A DNA stretch of 33,834 bases from Cephaloticoccus primus (lineage in GTDB: Bacteria; Verrucomicrobiota; Verrucomicrobiia; Opitutales; Opitutaceae): the NCBI RefSeq assembly GCF_001580015.1, contig NZ_LSZQ01000014.1, positions 1 to 33,834 of the forward strand, in the 5' to 3' direction. A model generated the notes under the pieces. It had not been told where the DNA came from. It ran no database searches and was given only the letters and a program-made list of their open reading frames with translations. The translations under genes and the position numbers were made by a program. Shown one piece after another: positions 1 to 8,461 of the stretch. Within the stretch, counting starts at the first letter, position 1; each line of letters opens with the position of its first letter.

Positions 1-1
1 G

Positions 2-157
2 CAGCTCATCGCCTTTTCGATTACCTCTGCACTGGCGGGCGCATTGATGGCTGCTGGTGGGGAGTCTGTGCTGGATCAAGCGCGCTATGTCGCACTGGGC
101 ATCGCGCTGCTAACCCTGCTGGGTGTCTTCGAGGCGGGTGTTGCGACCCGGAAGTGA
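2..157 (+). CDS. C-terminal end of a membrane protein, probably an MFS transporter (partial)
   Basis: The reading frame is open from the left edge to a TGA at 155-157 and gives about 51 residues. There are two hydrophobic stretches (IAFSITSALAGALMAAGG and YVALGIALLTLLGVFEAGV) joined by a short polar loop, with a basic tail ending TRK. This looks like the last one or two transmembrane helices of a multi-pass transporter. It converges on the AraC-type regulator and lies beside a siderophore receptor and permease. An MFS siderophore exporter, like AlcS in the alcaligin locus, would fit but is inference. Too little is present to name the family. Confidence 0.5.
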   Translation, partial: QLIAFSITSALAGALMAAGGESVLDQARYVALGIALLTLLGVFEAGVATRK

Positions 158-179
158 CGGAGAGTGGCCTTGGCGCGTT

Positions 180-1145
180 TTAGCGGCGACCAAGGCCACC
201 GGCCGCCTTCGGGGTGCACCCATAATAGCGCGCAAAAGCGGTACTGAAGCTGGCCGGGTGTTGATAGCCTACCCGGTAGGCCACCACAGCCGCATTTAAT
301 CCAGTTTCCAACAGCTCGCGTGCCTTTCCCATACGGATGTCGGTCAGCATCCGGTGTACGCTGGTGCCGAATAGCTGGCGGAAACCCTGCTTGAGCTTAA
401 ACTCGTTGGTACCGACCGCGGCGCACAGGTAAGCCACAGTTAACGCACGATCAAAGTGCCCCATCAAGATGTCGCGCACCCGGAGGATTTTATCCTGATC
501 TTGGGCATTCAGCGAGGGCGCGCCGCCCGCGTTCGAGGGGGCCGGCGGCTGCAAATAACGGGTGTGCTCGGACAGCAGGTTCAAGGCGGCGATCTGTAAA
601 TCCAGCATGCTGCTGGCCTGCCGTTCCCATCGATCATGCGAGCGAATGAGTGACTCGGCCAAGCGGCGAACAGCCAGTGTGTGTTTGCCGAAGGATAAAT
701 GCTTGGCCCGGTAGTCGTGAGCCACACCGCGGATGAGGCTTCCCAGGCCGTATTTGTGCAGTAACGGTGCTTCCGCAATCAGGCGCAATTGGCGAATCGG
801 TTGCTGCGCCGGGAAACGCCTCTCGCCGCGCACGCTGGCGAATGCCGCCAAAGTGCTGTGACCGGCGACGAAGTCGAAGCGCTGCCCATCCGTGCCAAAC
901 GTCGCCGACTGGCCCTCCAAAGCCACGGTAAGGCTCAGGGCGGCGCCTTCCCGCTCCAGGTGGCTGGTCTCGCGCAACTCACAGGCAGGCGCGTAGTCGA
1001 TGTAGAACAGCCGCAGGCCGTCGTCCAATCGCACCGTATCGGTAAAGCAACACCCCAGTCTGGCCGGGAGCTGGGTGCGTTGCCAGGCAGACTGCCCTAG
1101 ACGAGTCGGCGGGGCGATGTCGGTGCTGGTCAAGTGATAGGGCAT
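180..1145 (-). CDS. AraC-family transcriptional regulator of siderophore uptake (PchR/AlcR-like)
   Basis: A 321-residue protein with a C-terminal AraC-type double helix-turn-helix. The first recognition region includes LTVAYLCAAVGTNEFKLKQGFRQLFG and the end reads AAVVAYRVGYQHPASFSTAFARYYGCTPKA. The N-terminal half is a less conserved ligand-binding region, as in PchR, AlcR and YbtA, which bind the cognate ferric siderophore and activate the receptor gene. The frame stays open upstream into the divergent receptor gene. I chose the ATG at 1145 because it leaves the Fur-box-like palindrome at 1202-1226 in a shared intergenic space. No clear Shine-Dalgarno is visible, so the start is a best guess. 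The family call is secure. The siderophore role comes from the neighbours and the operator. Confidence 0.85.
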   Translation of the reverse strand: MPYHLTSTDIAPPTRLGQSAWQRTQLPARLGCCFTDTVRLDDGLRLFYIDYAPACELRETSHLEREGAALSLTVALEGQSATFGTDGQRFDFVAGHSTLAAFASVRGERRFPAQQPIRQLRLIAEAPLLHKYGLGSLIRGVAHDYRAKHLSFGKHTLAVRRLAESLIRSHDRWERQASSMLDLQIAALNLLSEHTRYLQPPAPSNAGGAPSLNAQDQDKILRVRDILMGHFDRALTVAYLCAAVGTNEFKLKQGFRQLFGTSVHRMLTDIRMGKARELLETGLNAAVVAYRVGYQHPASFSTAFARYYGCTPKAAGGLGRR

Positions 1146-1201
1146 GGCAGGTAAGCGGGGCTGCTCCGGAATAAGTAAGAAATAATCCGAAACACCAAAC
1201 C

Positions 1202-1226
1202 TTAAATGATACACATTATCATTTAA
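1202..1226. promoter_or_regulatory. Fur-box-like operator
   Basis: Perfect inverted repeat with 10-base arms, TTAAATGATA and TATCATTTAA, separated by CACAT. It contains the TGATAxxxxxTATCA core typical of Fur operators. It sits between the divergent AraC-type regulator (start 1145) and the TonB receptor (start 1293), so one bound repressor could shut both genes when iron is plentiful. The call is from sequence match and position only. Confidence 0.75.
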
Positions 1227-1292
1227 AGCCCGTAGCCCTCTAGGGGAGGCTCCATCAACACCTGCCTGGAGAAACCCACCAACTGCCCTGCC

Positions 1293-3335
1293 ATGCACCA
1301 CCCTGATATGCACCACACCACACCCACGCGACATCGTGCCATTTTGCTGGCCCTGTCTGTACTCGCTTGCCCGAGCCTGATGCTGGGCGCCGCTGAAGAC
1401 GCAGCCGGCGGCTTGGGCGATGCCACAACGCTGCCGCCCGTCATGATCACGGCCGACAAGATCGAGCGGCGTTTGGAGCGCGTCCCCGTCAGCGTAGCGG
1501 TGATCGACGGCTTCGATGTCGAGCAAGCCGGCATCACCCGGCTCGACCAACTGGTCGGCCGCATGCCCGGCCTGTCATTCCAGCCCTTTGGCCAGGCTGG
1601 CCTGCAAGCGCCAGTGATGCGCGGCGTGACGGCCCCCATCTTCTCCTACTCCACCTCGGTGCTGCTGCTGGTCGATGGGGTGCCGACCCTGACCGCGCAA
1701 GGTTTCGATAACGGCTTGCTCGATGTCGACCGCGTGGAAGTACTGCGCGGGCCACAGTCCACACTCTATGGGCGCAACGCCGAGTCCGGCGTGATCGCCG
1801 TCCACAGCAAGCCCATGGATAACGTGTCCCGTGCCAGCGTATCTGCCGACGTCGGCAGCCGCTCCAAACAGGCCCTGCGCTTTGCCGCCAGCCATCCGCT
1901 GATCGAGGACCGCCTGTATGCCAGCATCTCCGGCTCCTGGCTCAAGCAGGACGGCTTTATTCACAACATCTACAGCGGCGGCATGGAGGATGATCGCGAC
2001 CACCAGGACCTCAACGTGGGCGTGCGCTGGACGCCGCAAAAAGCCACTGGCCTGGTGCTGCGCTACACTCGCCAACGCTACGACGATGGCTCCAACCCTT
2101 GGGGGGGCGTGGGCACGCCCAGAGCCAAAGTGGAGTCCGGCTCACCCAGCGATAACCATTCGCTGGGGGAGACCTTCTCGCTGACTGCCTCGCATGAATT
2201 TACCGCCGCGTTGCGCTTGCGCTCGATCAGTGCCTATAACGATTTTCGTGACAGGGCGCGGCATGATGCGGACTTCCGCCCTGCGCTTCTGGCGAGTATC
2301 GAGCGCGATAGCCACCTGCGCACTTTTTCCCAGGAGCTCCGACTCGAAGGCGAGTGGGGCAGGGCAGACTGGCTGGTCGGCATTTATGGCGACCACGGCG
2401 ATAATGATCTGCGCAACCTGGCCGAGCGATTCGGCACAGCCTACGAGTACACCGCGGAGCTGGAAACAGAGGCTCTGGCTTTCTTTACCCACTGGAATAT
2501 CCCGTTGACCGACACCTGGACGCTGATCGCCGGCGGGCGTGTCGAGCGCACTTCGAGCGAGCTGACTCCGCAGACAGGTGGTACGCAGCGAAAGAAGGAC
2601 TGGACGCACTTCTCGCCCAAGCTCGCCCTGCAATATCAAATCACTCCTGCGCACCAATGGTACGTCAGTGGCAGCCGGGGCATCCGCGCGGGCGGCTACA
2701 ACGTTTTTGTCTCAGCCCTGGACTTCCCTTCTTTCGAGCCCGAAGAAATCTGGTCATATGAGACCGGGCTCAAGGGCTGGATGCTGGATCAGCGCCTGCG
2801 CTACTCGGCCGCCGTCTATTTCATGGATATCGACGATATGCAGGTGATGCTGCAACCCGGGCCGGGCGTGAACTACATCGCCAGCGCAGCCAAGGCAGAG
2901 TCCAAGGGCTTTGAGATTGATGTGGACTACCTGCTCGGCGGCGGCTGGCAGCTAAAAACCGGCGTGGCCTTCAACGACACCACCTTCGATCGCTTTCAGG
3001 ACGGAGCGGCCAACTACAAAGACAAGCGCAACCCCTTTGCCCCGAAACTAAGCGGTCACATCGGGCTGCGCTTCGACGCGCGCCAAGGCTGGTACGCCCA
3101 AGCCGGTGTGACCGGCACCAGCAAGGCCTACGTGGATCCTGCCAATGTATACCGGAGAGAGGGCTATGCCGTGGTGAACCTGGTTGCGGGCTACCAACTC
3201 GGCGACTGGGAAATCGCTGCTTATGCCAACAACGTCGCTGACGAGACCTACGACGCGAATGGCTACCAGGGGAACACCGTCACCATCTACAGCCCGCCGC
3301 GCGAGATCGGGCTGCGCATGACCTGGAGGCTGTAA
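1293..3335 (+). CDS. TonB-dependent siderophore receptor (FyuA-like)
   Basis: A 680-residue outer-membrane protein. It has a signal peptide (about residues 1-33, ending LMLGAA), then a short TonB-box-like stretch around PPVMITADK, a plug domain (about 45-165) with LLLVDGVPT and VEVLRGPQSTLYGRNAESGVIAV, and a 22-strand barrel ending in aromatic Trp-Arg-Leu. A second in-frame ATG at 1308 is possible. The protein lacks the LNPFEVS-type extension of the receptor at 5401 and resembles proteobacterial catecholate or phenolate siderophore receptors. It lies downstream of the Fur-box-like palindrome and three bases before the permease gene, so the two are probably cotranscribed. The specific siderophore cannot be told from sequence. 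Confidence 0.9.
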   Translation: MHHPDMHHTTPTRHRAILLALSVLACPSLMLGAAEDAAGGLGDATTLPPVMITADKIERRLERVPVSVAVIDGFDVEQAGITRLDQLVGRMPGLSFQPFGQAGLQAPVMRGVTAPIFSYSTSVLLLVDGVPTLTAQGFDNGLLDVDRVEVLRGPQSTLYGRNAESGVIAVHSKPMDNVSRASVSADVGSRSKQALRFAASHPLIEDRLYASISGSWLKQDGFIHNIYSGGMEDDRDHQDLNVGVRWTPQKATGLVLRYTRQRYDDGSNPWGGVGTPRAKVESGSPSDNHSLGETFSLTASHEFTAALRLRSISAYNDFRDRARHDADFRPALLASIERDSHLRTFSQELRLEGEWGRADWLVGIYGDHGDNDLRNLAERFGTAYEYTAELETEALAFFTHWNIPLTDTWTLIAGGRVERTSSELTPQTGGTQRKKDWTHFSPKLALQYQITPAHQWYVSGSRGIRAGGYNVFVSALDFPSFEPEEIWSYETGLKGWMLDQRLRYSAAVYFMDIDDMQVMLQPGPGVNYIASAAKAESKGFEIDVDYLLGGGWQLKTGVAFNDTTFDRFQDGAANYKDKRNPFAPKLSGHIGLRFDARQGWYAQAGVTGTSKAYVDPANVYRREGYAVVNLVAGYQLGDWEIAAYANNVADETYDANGYQGNTVTIYSPPREIGLRMTWRL

Positions 3336-3338
3336 GCC

Positions 3339-4634
3339 ATGGCTCCCATGCAAGGTCAGCCTGAAGCTCGACGCTGGTGGCCGCAGCACCTGCTGCTCGG
3401 TTGGATGAATCTGGTGCTGACCGCGCCAGCCATCTACCTGTTCGTCGGCCTGTCGCTGGTGATGCGCCAGCACGGGTTTAGCGGCACGCAAATGGGCGTG
3501 CTGCAACTGGCGGGCCTGCCCGCCATGCTCAAGTTTGTGCTGGCTGCCCCCGTAGACCGCTGGCGTTTGGGGCGCAGCAGCTACCGGGTGTGGGCCCTGT
3601 TGCTCGGCTCGGGCTATGCCGCCGGATTGCTACTGCTCGCAGCACACCCCATCGGCGATACCGCCTATCCTCTGCTGTTTGTCCTCATCATGCTCGTCAG
3701 CCTGCTGGGGACCTGGGCGGACGTGCCTATCAACGCACTGGCGATCACCCTGCTGCCGGATTCCGAGCGCATTCGCGCCGGAGCGCTGCGCGCCGCGGCG
3801 ACTTCGTTGGGGAGCGTTGTCGGGGGAGGCCTTATGCTGCTGCTCCACGCGCGCTGGGGCTGGGCAGCGCCGCTGCTGGTACTGGGCGCAGGTATGCTCT
3901 CCTGCGTAGCACTGGTGCCCTTCTTGGGGAGTTATCAGCAAACCGCCATCCCCGCAGCGCCGCCCAGGGTGAGCATCAAGCAGTGCTTAAGCTGGTTCTC
4001 GGTCCCCCGGCACCGCTTCTGGGCTCTGCTCCTGCTGCTGTATTACCCGATGTTGGGTGCTGTGTGGGTTTACCTCAAACCGCTGATGTTGGATGCTGGC
4101 TTCGCCCCCGGGCGGATTGCTCTCATCGTCGGCGTATTCGGCGGTGTGGTCGCTGCCATTTCCAGTATGGTCACCAGCCGGATCTCGCGCCGCATCGGGG
4201 CCGCCAAGGCGCTGCCGCTATTTGCCCTGTGCGACCTGCTGGCGCTGGGCCTGCTTTCCAGCGCAGCCCTGATGGGCTGGGGGCATAATGCGCTGATCGG
4301 TGCCGCCATGCTCGTGGCCCTGATGCTCGGTGCATCGGGCGGGCTCGTTTACGGCCTGATGATGCAGCACACCCGTGAGCATCTGTCGGCGCTAGACTAC
4401 GGCATCCAGTCCAGCCTGTTCGTCATTGGCCGCACCCTGATCCCCGTGTTCGCGGGCATGGTGCTGGATTGGGGCGGCTACGGCGGAATGCTCGCCACCT
4501 TGATGGCCGGTATGACCGTAGTGTGGGTCATGGTACGGGTATCGCCGTTGACCGCTCTTTCCACCCGGTCGCAGCGGGGTAGCGATGCCGCAGCCACGAG
4601 TCCTGAATCCCAGTCGCAGACAGCCACTCGCTAA
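3339..4634 (+). CDS. MFS permease, RhtX/FptX-like siderophore transporter
   Basis: A 431-residue polytopic protein with about twelve hydrophobic segments and the MFS layout of two six-helix halves around a polar loop near residues 205-225. It begins three bases after the receptor stop, with a good GGAGG site inside the end of the receptor gene, so translation is probably coupled. Together with the upstream receptor and AraC regulator this matches loci such as pyochelin (FptX) and rhizobactin (RhtX), where one MFS permease replaces an ABC transporter to bring the ferric siderophore across the inner membrane. Other MFS substrates cannot be excluded from the sequence alone. Confidence 0.8.
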   Translation: MAPMQGQPEARRWWPQHLLLGWMNLVLTAPAIYLFVGLSLVMRQHGFSGTQMGVLQLAGLPAMLKFVLAAPVDRWRLGRSSYRVWALLLGSGYAAGLLLLAAHPIGDTAYPLLFVLIMLVSLLGTWADVPINALAITLLPDSERIRAGALRAAATSLGSVVGGGLMLLLHARWGWAAPLLVLGAGMLSCVALVPFLGSYQQTAIPAAPPRVSIKQCLSWFSVPRHRFWALLLLLYYPMLGAVWVYLKPLMLDAGFAPGRIALIVGVFGGVVAAISSMVTSRISRRIGAAKALPLFALCDLLALGLLSSAALMGWGHNALIGAAMLVALMLGASGGLVYGLMMQHTREHLSALDYGIQSSLFVIGRTLIPVFAGMVLDWGGYGGMLATLMAGMTVVWVMVRVSPLTALSTRSQRGSDAAATSPESQSQTATR

Positions 4635-4712
4635 CCATTCTGCTTCCTGAGCTCCTTGCGTAAAATTGTGCACTATTTGGTTCAGGTAGCACTCTGGCTC
4701 ACTTTGAGCTGA

Positions 4713-5120
4713 CGGCGAGGCAACGACTCGCCGCCCATAAAACGAGTCGAAGACTCCACTGCGCGTGGGGCGGCGGGCAGTGCCCGCTCCCATTTACTGT
4801 GCGGCTTTTTCGTCGAGCGAAATGCTCGACGAAAAAGCCGCACAGTTGAAGGAACTCCCGACCTCCGGTCGGGCTGGAGATTACCCGTAAACTTTATCGC
4901 TTCGCCCAAATGGGTTTACGCTTCATCTGCATTTGATGTCTCAACCCCTGTTGCAACGAGACAGGGGAGGGTCCGTTAAATTTGCGATTTTGGGCGGGAG
5001 GGCGGGCGCGAAGCGCACGGGAGAAATCGCAAATTCAATGGAAGTGGCGACTCTGACGAGCCGCCAACGAGCGGCTCGCAAAATAGAAGGGTCTGCGACC
5101 CCCGCCGCTCGCGCAGGGCC
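4713..5120 (+). repeat. Modular hairpin repeat, copy A
   Basis: Modules in order: a hairpin with CGGCGAG arms and GCAACGA loop (4713-4733); CATAAAA and a GAGTC-GAA-GACTC mini-hairpin (744-756 of the 4 kb block); the CCACTGCGCGTGGGGCGG segment; a small GCGGG/CCCGC hairpin; a perfect 23-base-pair hairpin at 4796-4846 with outer arms ACTGTGCGG; a CCGACCTCCGGTCGG hairpin; a CCCAAATGGGTTT segment; a CCCCTGT/ACAGGGG hairpin (4945-4967); a 12-bp stem AATTTGCGATTT (4979-4990 with 5024-5035); and a CGAGCCGC hairpin with CAACGA loop (5057-5078). The same order recurs at 15063. No coding sequence fits it. Confidence 0.9.
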
Positions 5121-5173
5121 GCTGCGCAGTGGGGGCTGTTGATCGGCACATCGGGCAGCGGCGTAGATCCTGG

Positions 5174-5194
5174 GGAATATCATAAGTATATTCC
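5174..5194. promoter_or_regulatory. Palindromic operator-like site upstream of the TonB receptor at 5401
   Basis: Perfect 7-base arms GGAATAT and ATATTCC separated by 7 bases, in a locally AT-rich patch that would suit a promoter. It does not match the Fur consensus well. The regulator is unknown. Confidence 0.35.
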
Positions 5195-5247
5195 ATATAG
5201 TGATCTGCGTAAATTTCCTGAGCCATTTTGGGGCATTTTTCTGTCGC

Positions 5248-5309
5248 GGGAAATGCCGTCTGATGCTGCGTTTGCGGGTGCTGATTTTTCATCAGAATCG
5301 GCATTTCCC
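5248..5309 (+). promoter_or_regulatory. Structured 5' leader upstream of the TonB receptor
   Basis: Arms GGGAAATGCCG (5248-5258) and CGGCATTTCCC (5299-5309) pair perfectly, followed inward by CTGATG (5260-5265) with CATCAG (5290-5295). That gives about 17 base pairs closing a 24-base loop. An alternative small hairpin (CTGAT with ATCAG, 5281-5295) competes with the inner stem. Two mutually exclusive folds about 90 bases before the start codon suggest a regulatory leader, but no known riboswitch class is recognised. Confidence 0.35.
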
Positions 5310-5400
5310 CAAGCTCGCCTGGGCCGACCTGCTCGGTCGCGGTGAGTTTGCCCCTAACCCCACAAACCCCAACCCCTGAGCCCTCGCGGCTCCTTACCCC

Positions 5401-7731
5401 ATGAAATCCCCTGTTGTTTTCGCGGCGCTTGCTGCGTTCGCTGCGGTGGCGGCGCCTGCCTCCGCCCCCGCCCAAGTTTCCCCTGCGGCTACGGTGCCTG
5501 CCAGGGCGGCCCAATCGACTGAGGAGGAGGTCGTGACGCTCAACCCGTTTGAGGTCTCGTCCTCGGCACCGGCTCGCTACCAATCCGCGGCGGCTGCGGC
5601 GGGTGGGCGGATCGCGGCCGATGTGATGAGCACGCCGACGACGGTGACGGTGCTCACCCAGGAGTTTATCAGCGATGTGGGCGGTTCGCGCGTGCTCGAT
5701 GTCGCGAAGTACGTCGCCGGTGTCGGCGAGGCGCGGCTGCCCAGCGCGCAAGACCGGCTGGCGATCCGCGGCTTCGAGATCACCGGCCGCCGCGTCGATG
5801 GGTTTAGCTCGGCCGATCTGGCCAACTACGACCACGGCGGGATCGAGCGGCTGGAGGTGGTCAAGGGCCCCGATGCGCTGCTGCACCCCAGCGGCGCGCC
5901 CGGCGGTACGATCAACCTGGTGACCAAGAAGCCGCAGTTTACGCCCGGCGGCTCGGTCAAGGTCCAGGTGGGCGAGTACAACACCAATCGTGCCGAGCTC
6001 GATGTGACGGGCCCCCTGAGCCAGAGCTTCGCCTATCGCGCGGTGGTCGCCGCGCAAGATAGCGACGGCTACGTGTCGCGGCACTCGCGCCGCTCGCTGC
6101 TGATCACGCCTTCGCTGACCTGGCGGCTCGCACCGCAGAGCAACCTCACGCTGCGCTACGAGTACTACGACTTCAAGGCGACCAACGACGTCGGCCTCCC
6201 CGCCGATCCGAGCGTGGGCACCGGCATGCCCGTGCGGATTTGGGAAGGGCTGCCGCGCACCTTTAACCCCACCTACGGGCGCAACTCCGAGTTCCGCAAA
6301 GCCGAGGCCAACTCGGCCACGCTGCTGTTCACCTCGACTGTCACCGATCAGCTCTCCGTGCGGCTCGCAGGCCGCCTCTCCGAGGTGAGCCAGCCCTACG
6401 GCGAGTCGCGCGTGCGCACACGCTACGAGACGCCCGTCCCCGCGGGCTGGACGAACATCAACCCGCGGACTGGCGAGTACGTGCCGGGCATGCTCTTTGA
6501 TCCAAACCCGCCCTATGCGCCGATCCCTGCGCCTGCTGTCTCGCCCATCTTTGAGCTCAGCGGCACGGATGGAGTGCACCGCCACGTGCGCAACCGCGAC
6601 CTGCAAAACGACTGGTCGTACATCGTCGAGGCCGACCGCGCGAAATCCACAACGCTGCTCGGCTTCGCGTATGCCTACTCGGGCATCACCAGCGACGAGC
6701 GCGCCCGCACCGTGCCCTCTATCGACACGCGCACCGAGCACTACCCAAGTGGCGACATCACCTTCAGCCCCATCAACTCGATGCGGCGCGAGGCGCAGAG
6801 CCGCTACCAGATCTACCTGACCGAGCAGCTGGAGCTCTTTGACAGCCGGCTGGTCCTCTCGGGCGGTGTTTCGCACGTCACGTTTAACGGCTACTACGGT
6901 AACAAGCTGTGGGAGGCCACCCCCACGCGCACCGCCGGCCACATGTTCCCCGGCTCCGGCAGCAAGGCCACCTACAACTACGGCGTCGTCCTGAAGCCCC
7001 TCGCGGGCATCTCGCTCTATTACGGACACACCGAAAACGCCGTCCCCGTGGGTAACTTTGCCCAGGTCAGCCTCGGCCTCGCGCCGACTTTCTCGATTGG
7101 CGAGCAAGACGAAGTCGGCATCAAAGGCAGCTTCTTCGAGGGCCGCGTGATCGCCTCGGTCGCGTACTACGAAATCGAGCAAAGCGGCTACGGCATCTAC
7201 AACCCCGGTAACTTCGCCAATCCTCCGCCAGCGACGCTCCTGCCCGATATCTTCGTATCGCGCGAGGCAAAGGGCTGGGAATTTCAGGTGACCGGCTCGC
7301 TCACGCCAAACCTCTCGGTGATCGCCAGCTACACCGACGCGACCAGCCGCGACCCCAACGGCAACATGCTCGCCAGCGTGCCCGAGATGATGGCCAACGC
7401 CTACCTGCGCTACGAGCTCGGGCGCGGCCCGCTCAAAGGCCTCGCGGTCGCAGTCGGAGCCACCTACATGGGCACCAGCCCCATCGAAAACGTCTCCGGC
7501 TACACTCCGGCCTCCACGCCGGATAACCTGATCCCGATCCGCCCCTCCGGCTACCTGCCCGCGCGCACCATCACCGACGTGACCCTGAGCTACGAACGCG
7601 CCAACTGGAGCTACAGCCTCACCGTCGCCAACGCGCTGGATAAAGAATACTGGGCCGCTGCCGACTTCCGAAACCTCATTGTCCCCGGCACCCCGCGTAA
7701 CATCTACGGCTCCGTTTCCTGGAAATTCTGA
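5401..7731 (+). CDS. TonB-dependent siderophore receptor, Opitutae type
   Basis: A 776-residue outer-membrane receptor. The signal peptide is residues 1-25 (ending ASAPAQ). It is followed by EEVVTLNPFEVSSS, an N-terminal stretch characteristic of Verrucomicrobiota TonB receptors that may serve as TonB box. The plug (about 75-200) includes RLAIRGFEI, IERLEVVKGPDALLH and GAPGGTINLVTKKP, the FhuA/FecA-type siderophore receptor signature. The barrel ends in SVSWKF, with the terminal Phe needed for BAM recognition. There is no clear Shine-Dalgarno before the ATG. Upstream lie a palindrome and a structured leader, and a small intrinsic terminator overlaps the stop codon. The likely substrate is a ferric siderophore, possibly hydroxamate-type; that is family knowledge only. 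Confidence 0.9.
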   Translation: MKSPVVFAALAAFAAVAAPASAPAQVSPAATVPARAAQSTEEEVVTLNPFEVSSSAPARYQSAAAAAGGRIAADVMSTPTTVTVLTQEFISDVGGSRVLDVAKYVAGVGEARLPSAQDRLAIRGFEITGRRVDGFSSADLANYDHGGIERLEVVKGPDALLHPSGAPGGTINLVTKKPQFTPGGSVKVQVGEYNTNRAELDVTGPLSQSFAYRAVVAAQDSDGYVSRHSRRSLLITPSLTWRLAPQSNLTLRYEYYDFKATNDVGLPADPSVGTGMPVRIWEGLPRTFNPTYGRNSEFRKAEANSATLLFTSTVTDQLSVRLAGRLSEVSQPYGESRVRTRYETPVPAGWTNINPRTGEYVPGMLFDPNPPYAPIPAPAVSPIFELSGTDGVHRHVRNRDLQNDWSYIVEADRAKSTTLLGFAYAYSGITSDERARTVPSIDTRTEHYPSGDITFSPINSMRREAQSRYQIYLTEQLELFDSRLVLSGGVSHVTFNGYYGNKLWEATPTRTAGHMFPGSGSKATYNYGVVLKPLAGISLYYGHTENAVPVGNFAQVSLGLAPTFSIGEQDEVGIKGSFFEGRVIASVAYYEIEQSGYGIYNPGNFANPPPATLLPDIFVSREAKGWEFQVTGSLTPNLSVIASYTDATSRDPNGNMLASVPEMMANAYLRYELGRGPLKGLAVAVGATYMGTSPIENVSGYTPASTPDNLIPIRPSGYLPARTITDVTLSYERANWSYSLTVANALDKEYWAAADFRNLIVPGTPRNIYGSVSWKF

Positions 7732-7748
7732 CAGCCGCAGGCTGTTTT
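7731..7748 (+). terminator. Small intrinsic terminator after the TonB receptor
   Basis: ACAGCC, loop GCA, GGCTGT followed by T residues, starting at the last base of the stop codon. A second hairpin (CGTGCCG at 7756-7762 with CGGCACG at 7771-7777) follows directly. Confidence 0.55.
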
Positions 7749-7937
7749 CCTTCGGCGTGCCGCTCGCTGGCGGCACGTCCAATGCAACAGCCAAACACGT
7801 TTACAGCCCGCTCTCTTCCCCGCTCGCGCAGTGGCTGGTACATAATCTGCCGGACAGGCAGCTCGCTACACCGCTCATCCACTGGCGCGCAGTGGCCGGG
7901 CTGAATAGCTGTTTCTCACGATAAGTCAGAATCAAGA

Positions 7938-7969
7938 AAACCGCGCGGTCTCCCCCAGCCGCGCGGTTT
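7938..7969. terminator. Bidirectional terminator-like palindrome
   Basis: Arms AAACCGCGCGG (7938-7948) and CCGCGCGGTTT (7959-7969) pair perfectly across a 10-base loop, with A residues before and T residues after. It has the form of an intrinsic terminator, though the T-run is short. Confidence 0.55.
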
Positions 7970-8141
7970 GGCAGGCGGTGCCTGCCAAGTCCTCTGCTTT
8001 GCAGGTCACTGGCACTTGCAAAAGTGACTTGCCCGATTGATGCGGGCTGCCTCGGAAATCGGGGCCATCTCGCTTGCAGTTTGGCTCATCCTGAGATCAG
8101 GTACGCGAAAATGCCATTGTGGCCGGACCCGAAACGGAACG

Positions 8142-8153
8142 CCCCCCCCCCCC
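8142..8153 (+). repeat. Homopolymer run of 12 C residues
   Basis: Twelve consecutive C residues about 26 bases before the antitoxin start codon and about 9 bases upstream of its ribosome site. Tracts of this length are prone to slippage. Confidence 0.9.
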
Positions 8154-8179
8154 GAATTTAATAAAGGAGAACACAGCTC

Positions 8180-8461
8180 ATGCCCAGAACACTGACAGTC
8201 GCAGAAGCCCAAGCCCAGTTTCCCCAACTCATCGCCGACGTTTGCAATGGCGAAGAAGTCGTCATCGCCCGGGGGAGCTCACCTGTAGTGCGGGTGCTGC
8301 CCGTCGCGAAAAGGACACCGGAGGAACAGCGTATAAGGGATGAGGAGTGGGAGAAGAAGATTTCTGCCATCAGGGAACTGCGGAAAAAAATAGTAATAGG
8401 TCCTCCCATTACGATTGAAGAGATTATTTCTGCCCGTGACGAAGGGAGAAAATACCTATGA
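8180..8461 (+). CDS. Phd/YefM-type antitoxin
   Basis: A 93-residue protein. Its N-terminal half (TLTVAEAQAQFPQLIADV, then GEEVVIARGSSPVVRVLP) is the Phd/YefM antitoxin fold, which binds operator DNA. The charged C-terminal half (EEWEKKISAIRELRKK) would wrap the toxin. The AAGGAG site eight or so bases before the ATG is one of the best in the window. The stop overlaps the toxin start by four bases (ATGA), so the two are translationally coupled. By family knowledge the toxin-antitoxin complex represses its own promoter. The pairing with a PIN toxin is common. Confidence 0.85.
   Translation: MPRTLTVAEAQAQFPQLIADVCNGEEVVIARGSSPVVRVLPVAKRTPEEQRIRDEEWEKKISAIRELRKKIVIGPPITIEEIISARDEGRKYL

Larger units (their letters stand above)
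7749..8179. other. Intergenic region with several inverted repeats, no gene seen
   Basis: About 430 bases without a convincing reading frame. It holds the CGTGCCG/CGGCACG hairpin at 7756-7777, a strong GC-rich palindrome at 7938-7969 listed separately, a GGCAGGC/GCCTGCC hairpin at 7970-7986, and a run of 12 C residues just before the toxin-antitoxin operon. A good AAGGAG ribosome site for the antitoxin lies at its right end. Confidence 0.6.

Noticed and set aside
4635-5400. Chimeric assembly junction between a proteobacterial and a verrucomicrobial sequence
   Set aside because: Cannot be ruled out without reads, but I see no sequence sign of a join, and the native repeat starts within about 80 bases of the permease gene, so acquisition is kept as the working view.
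5035-7794. A 919-residue minus-strand open frame opposite the TonB receptor at 5401
   Set aside because: Shadow of the receptor with biased composition; its ends run into the repeat and intergenic DNA.
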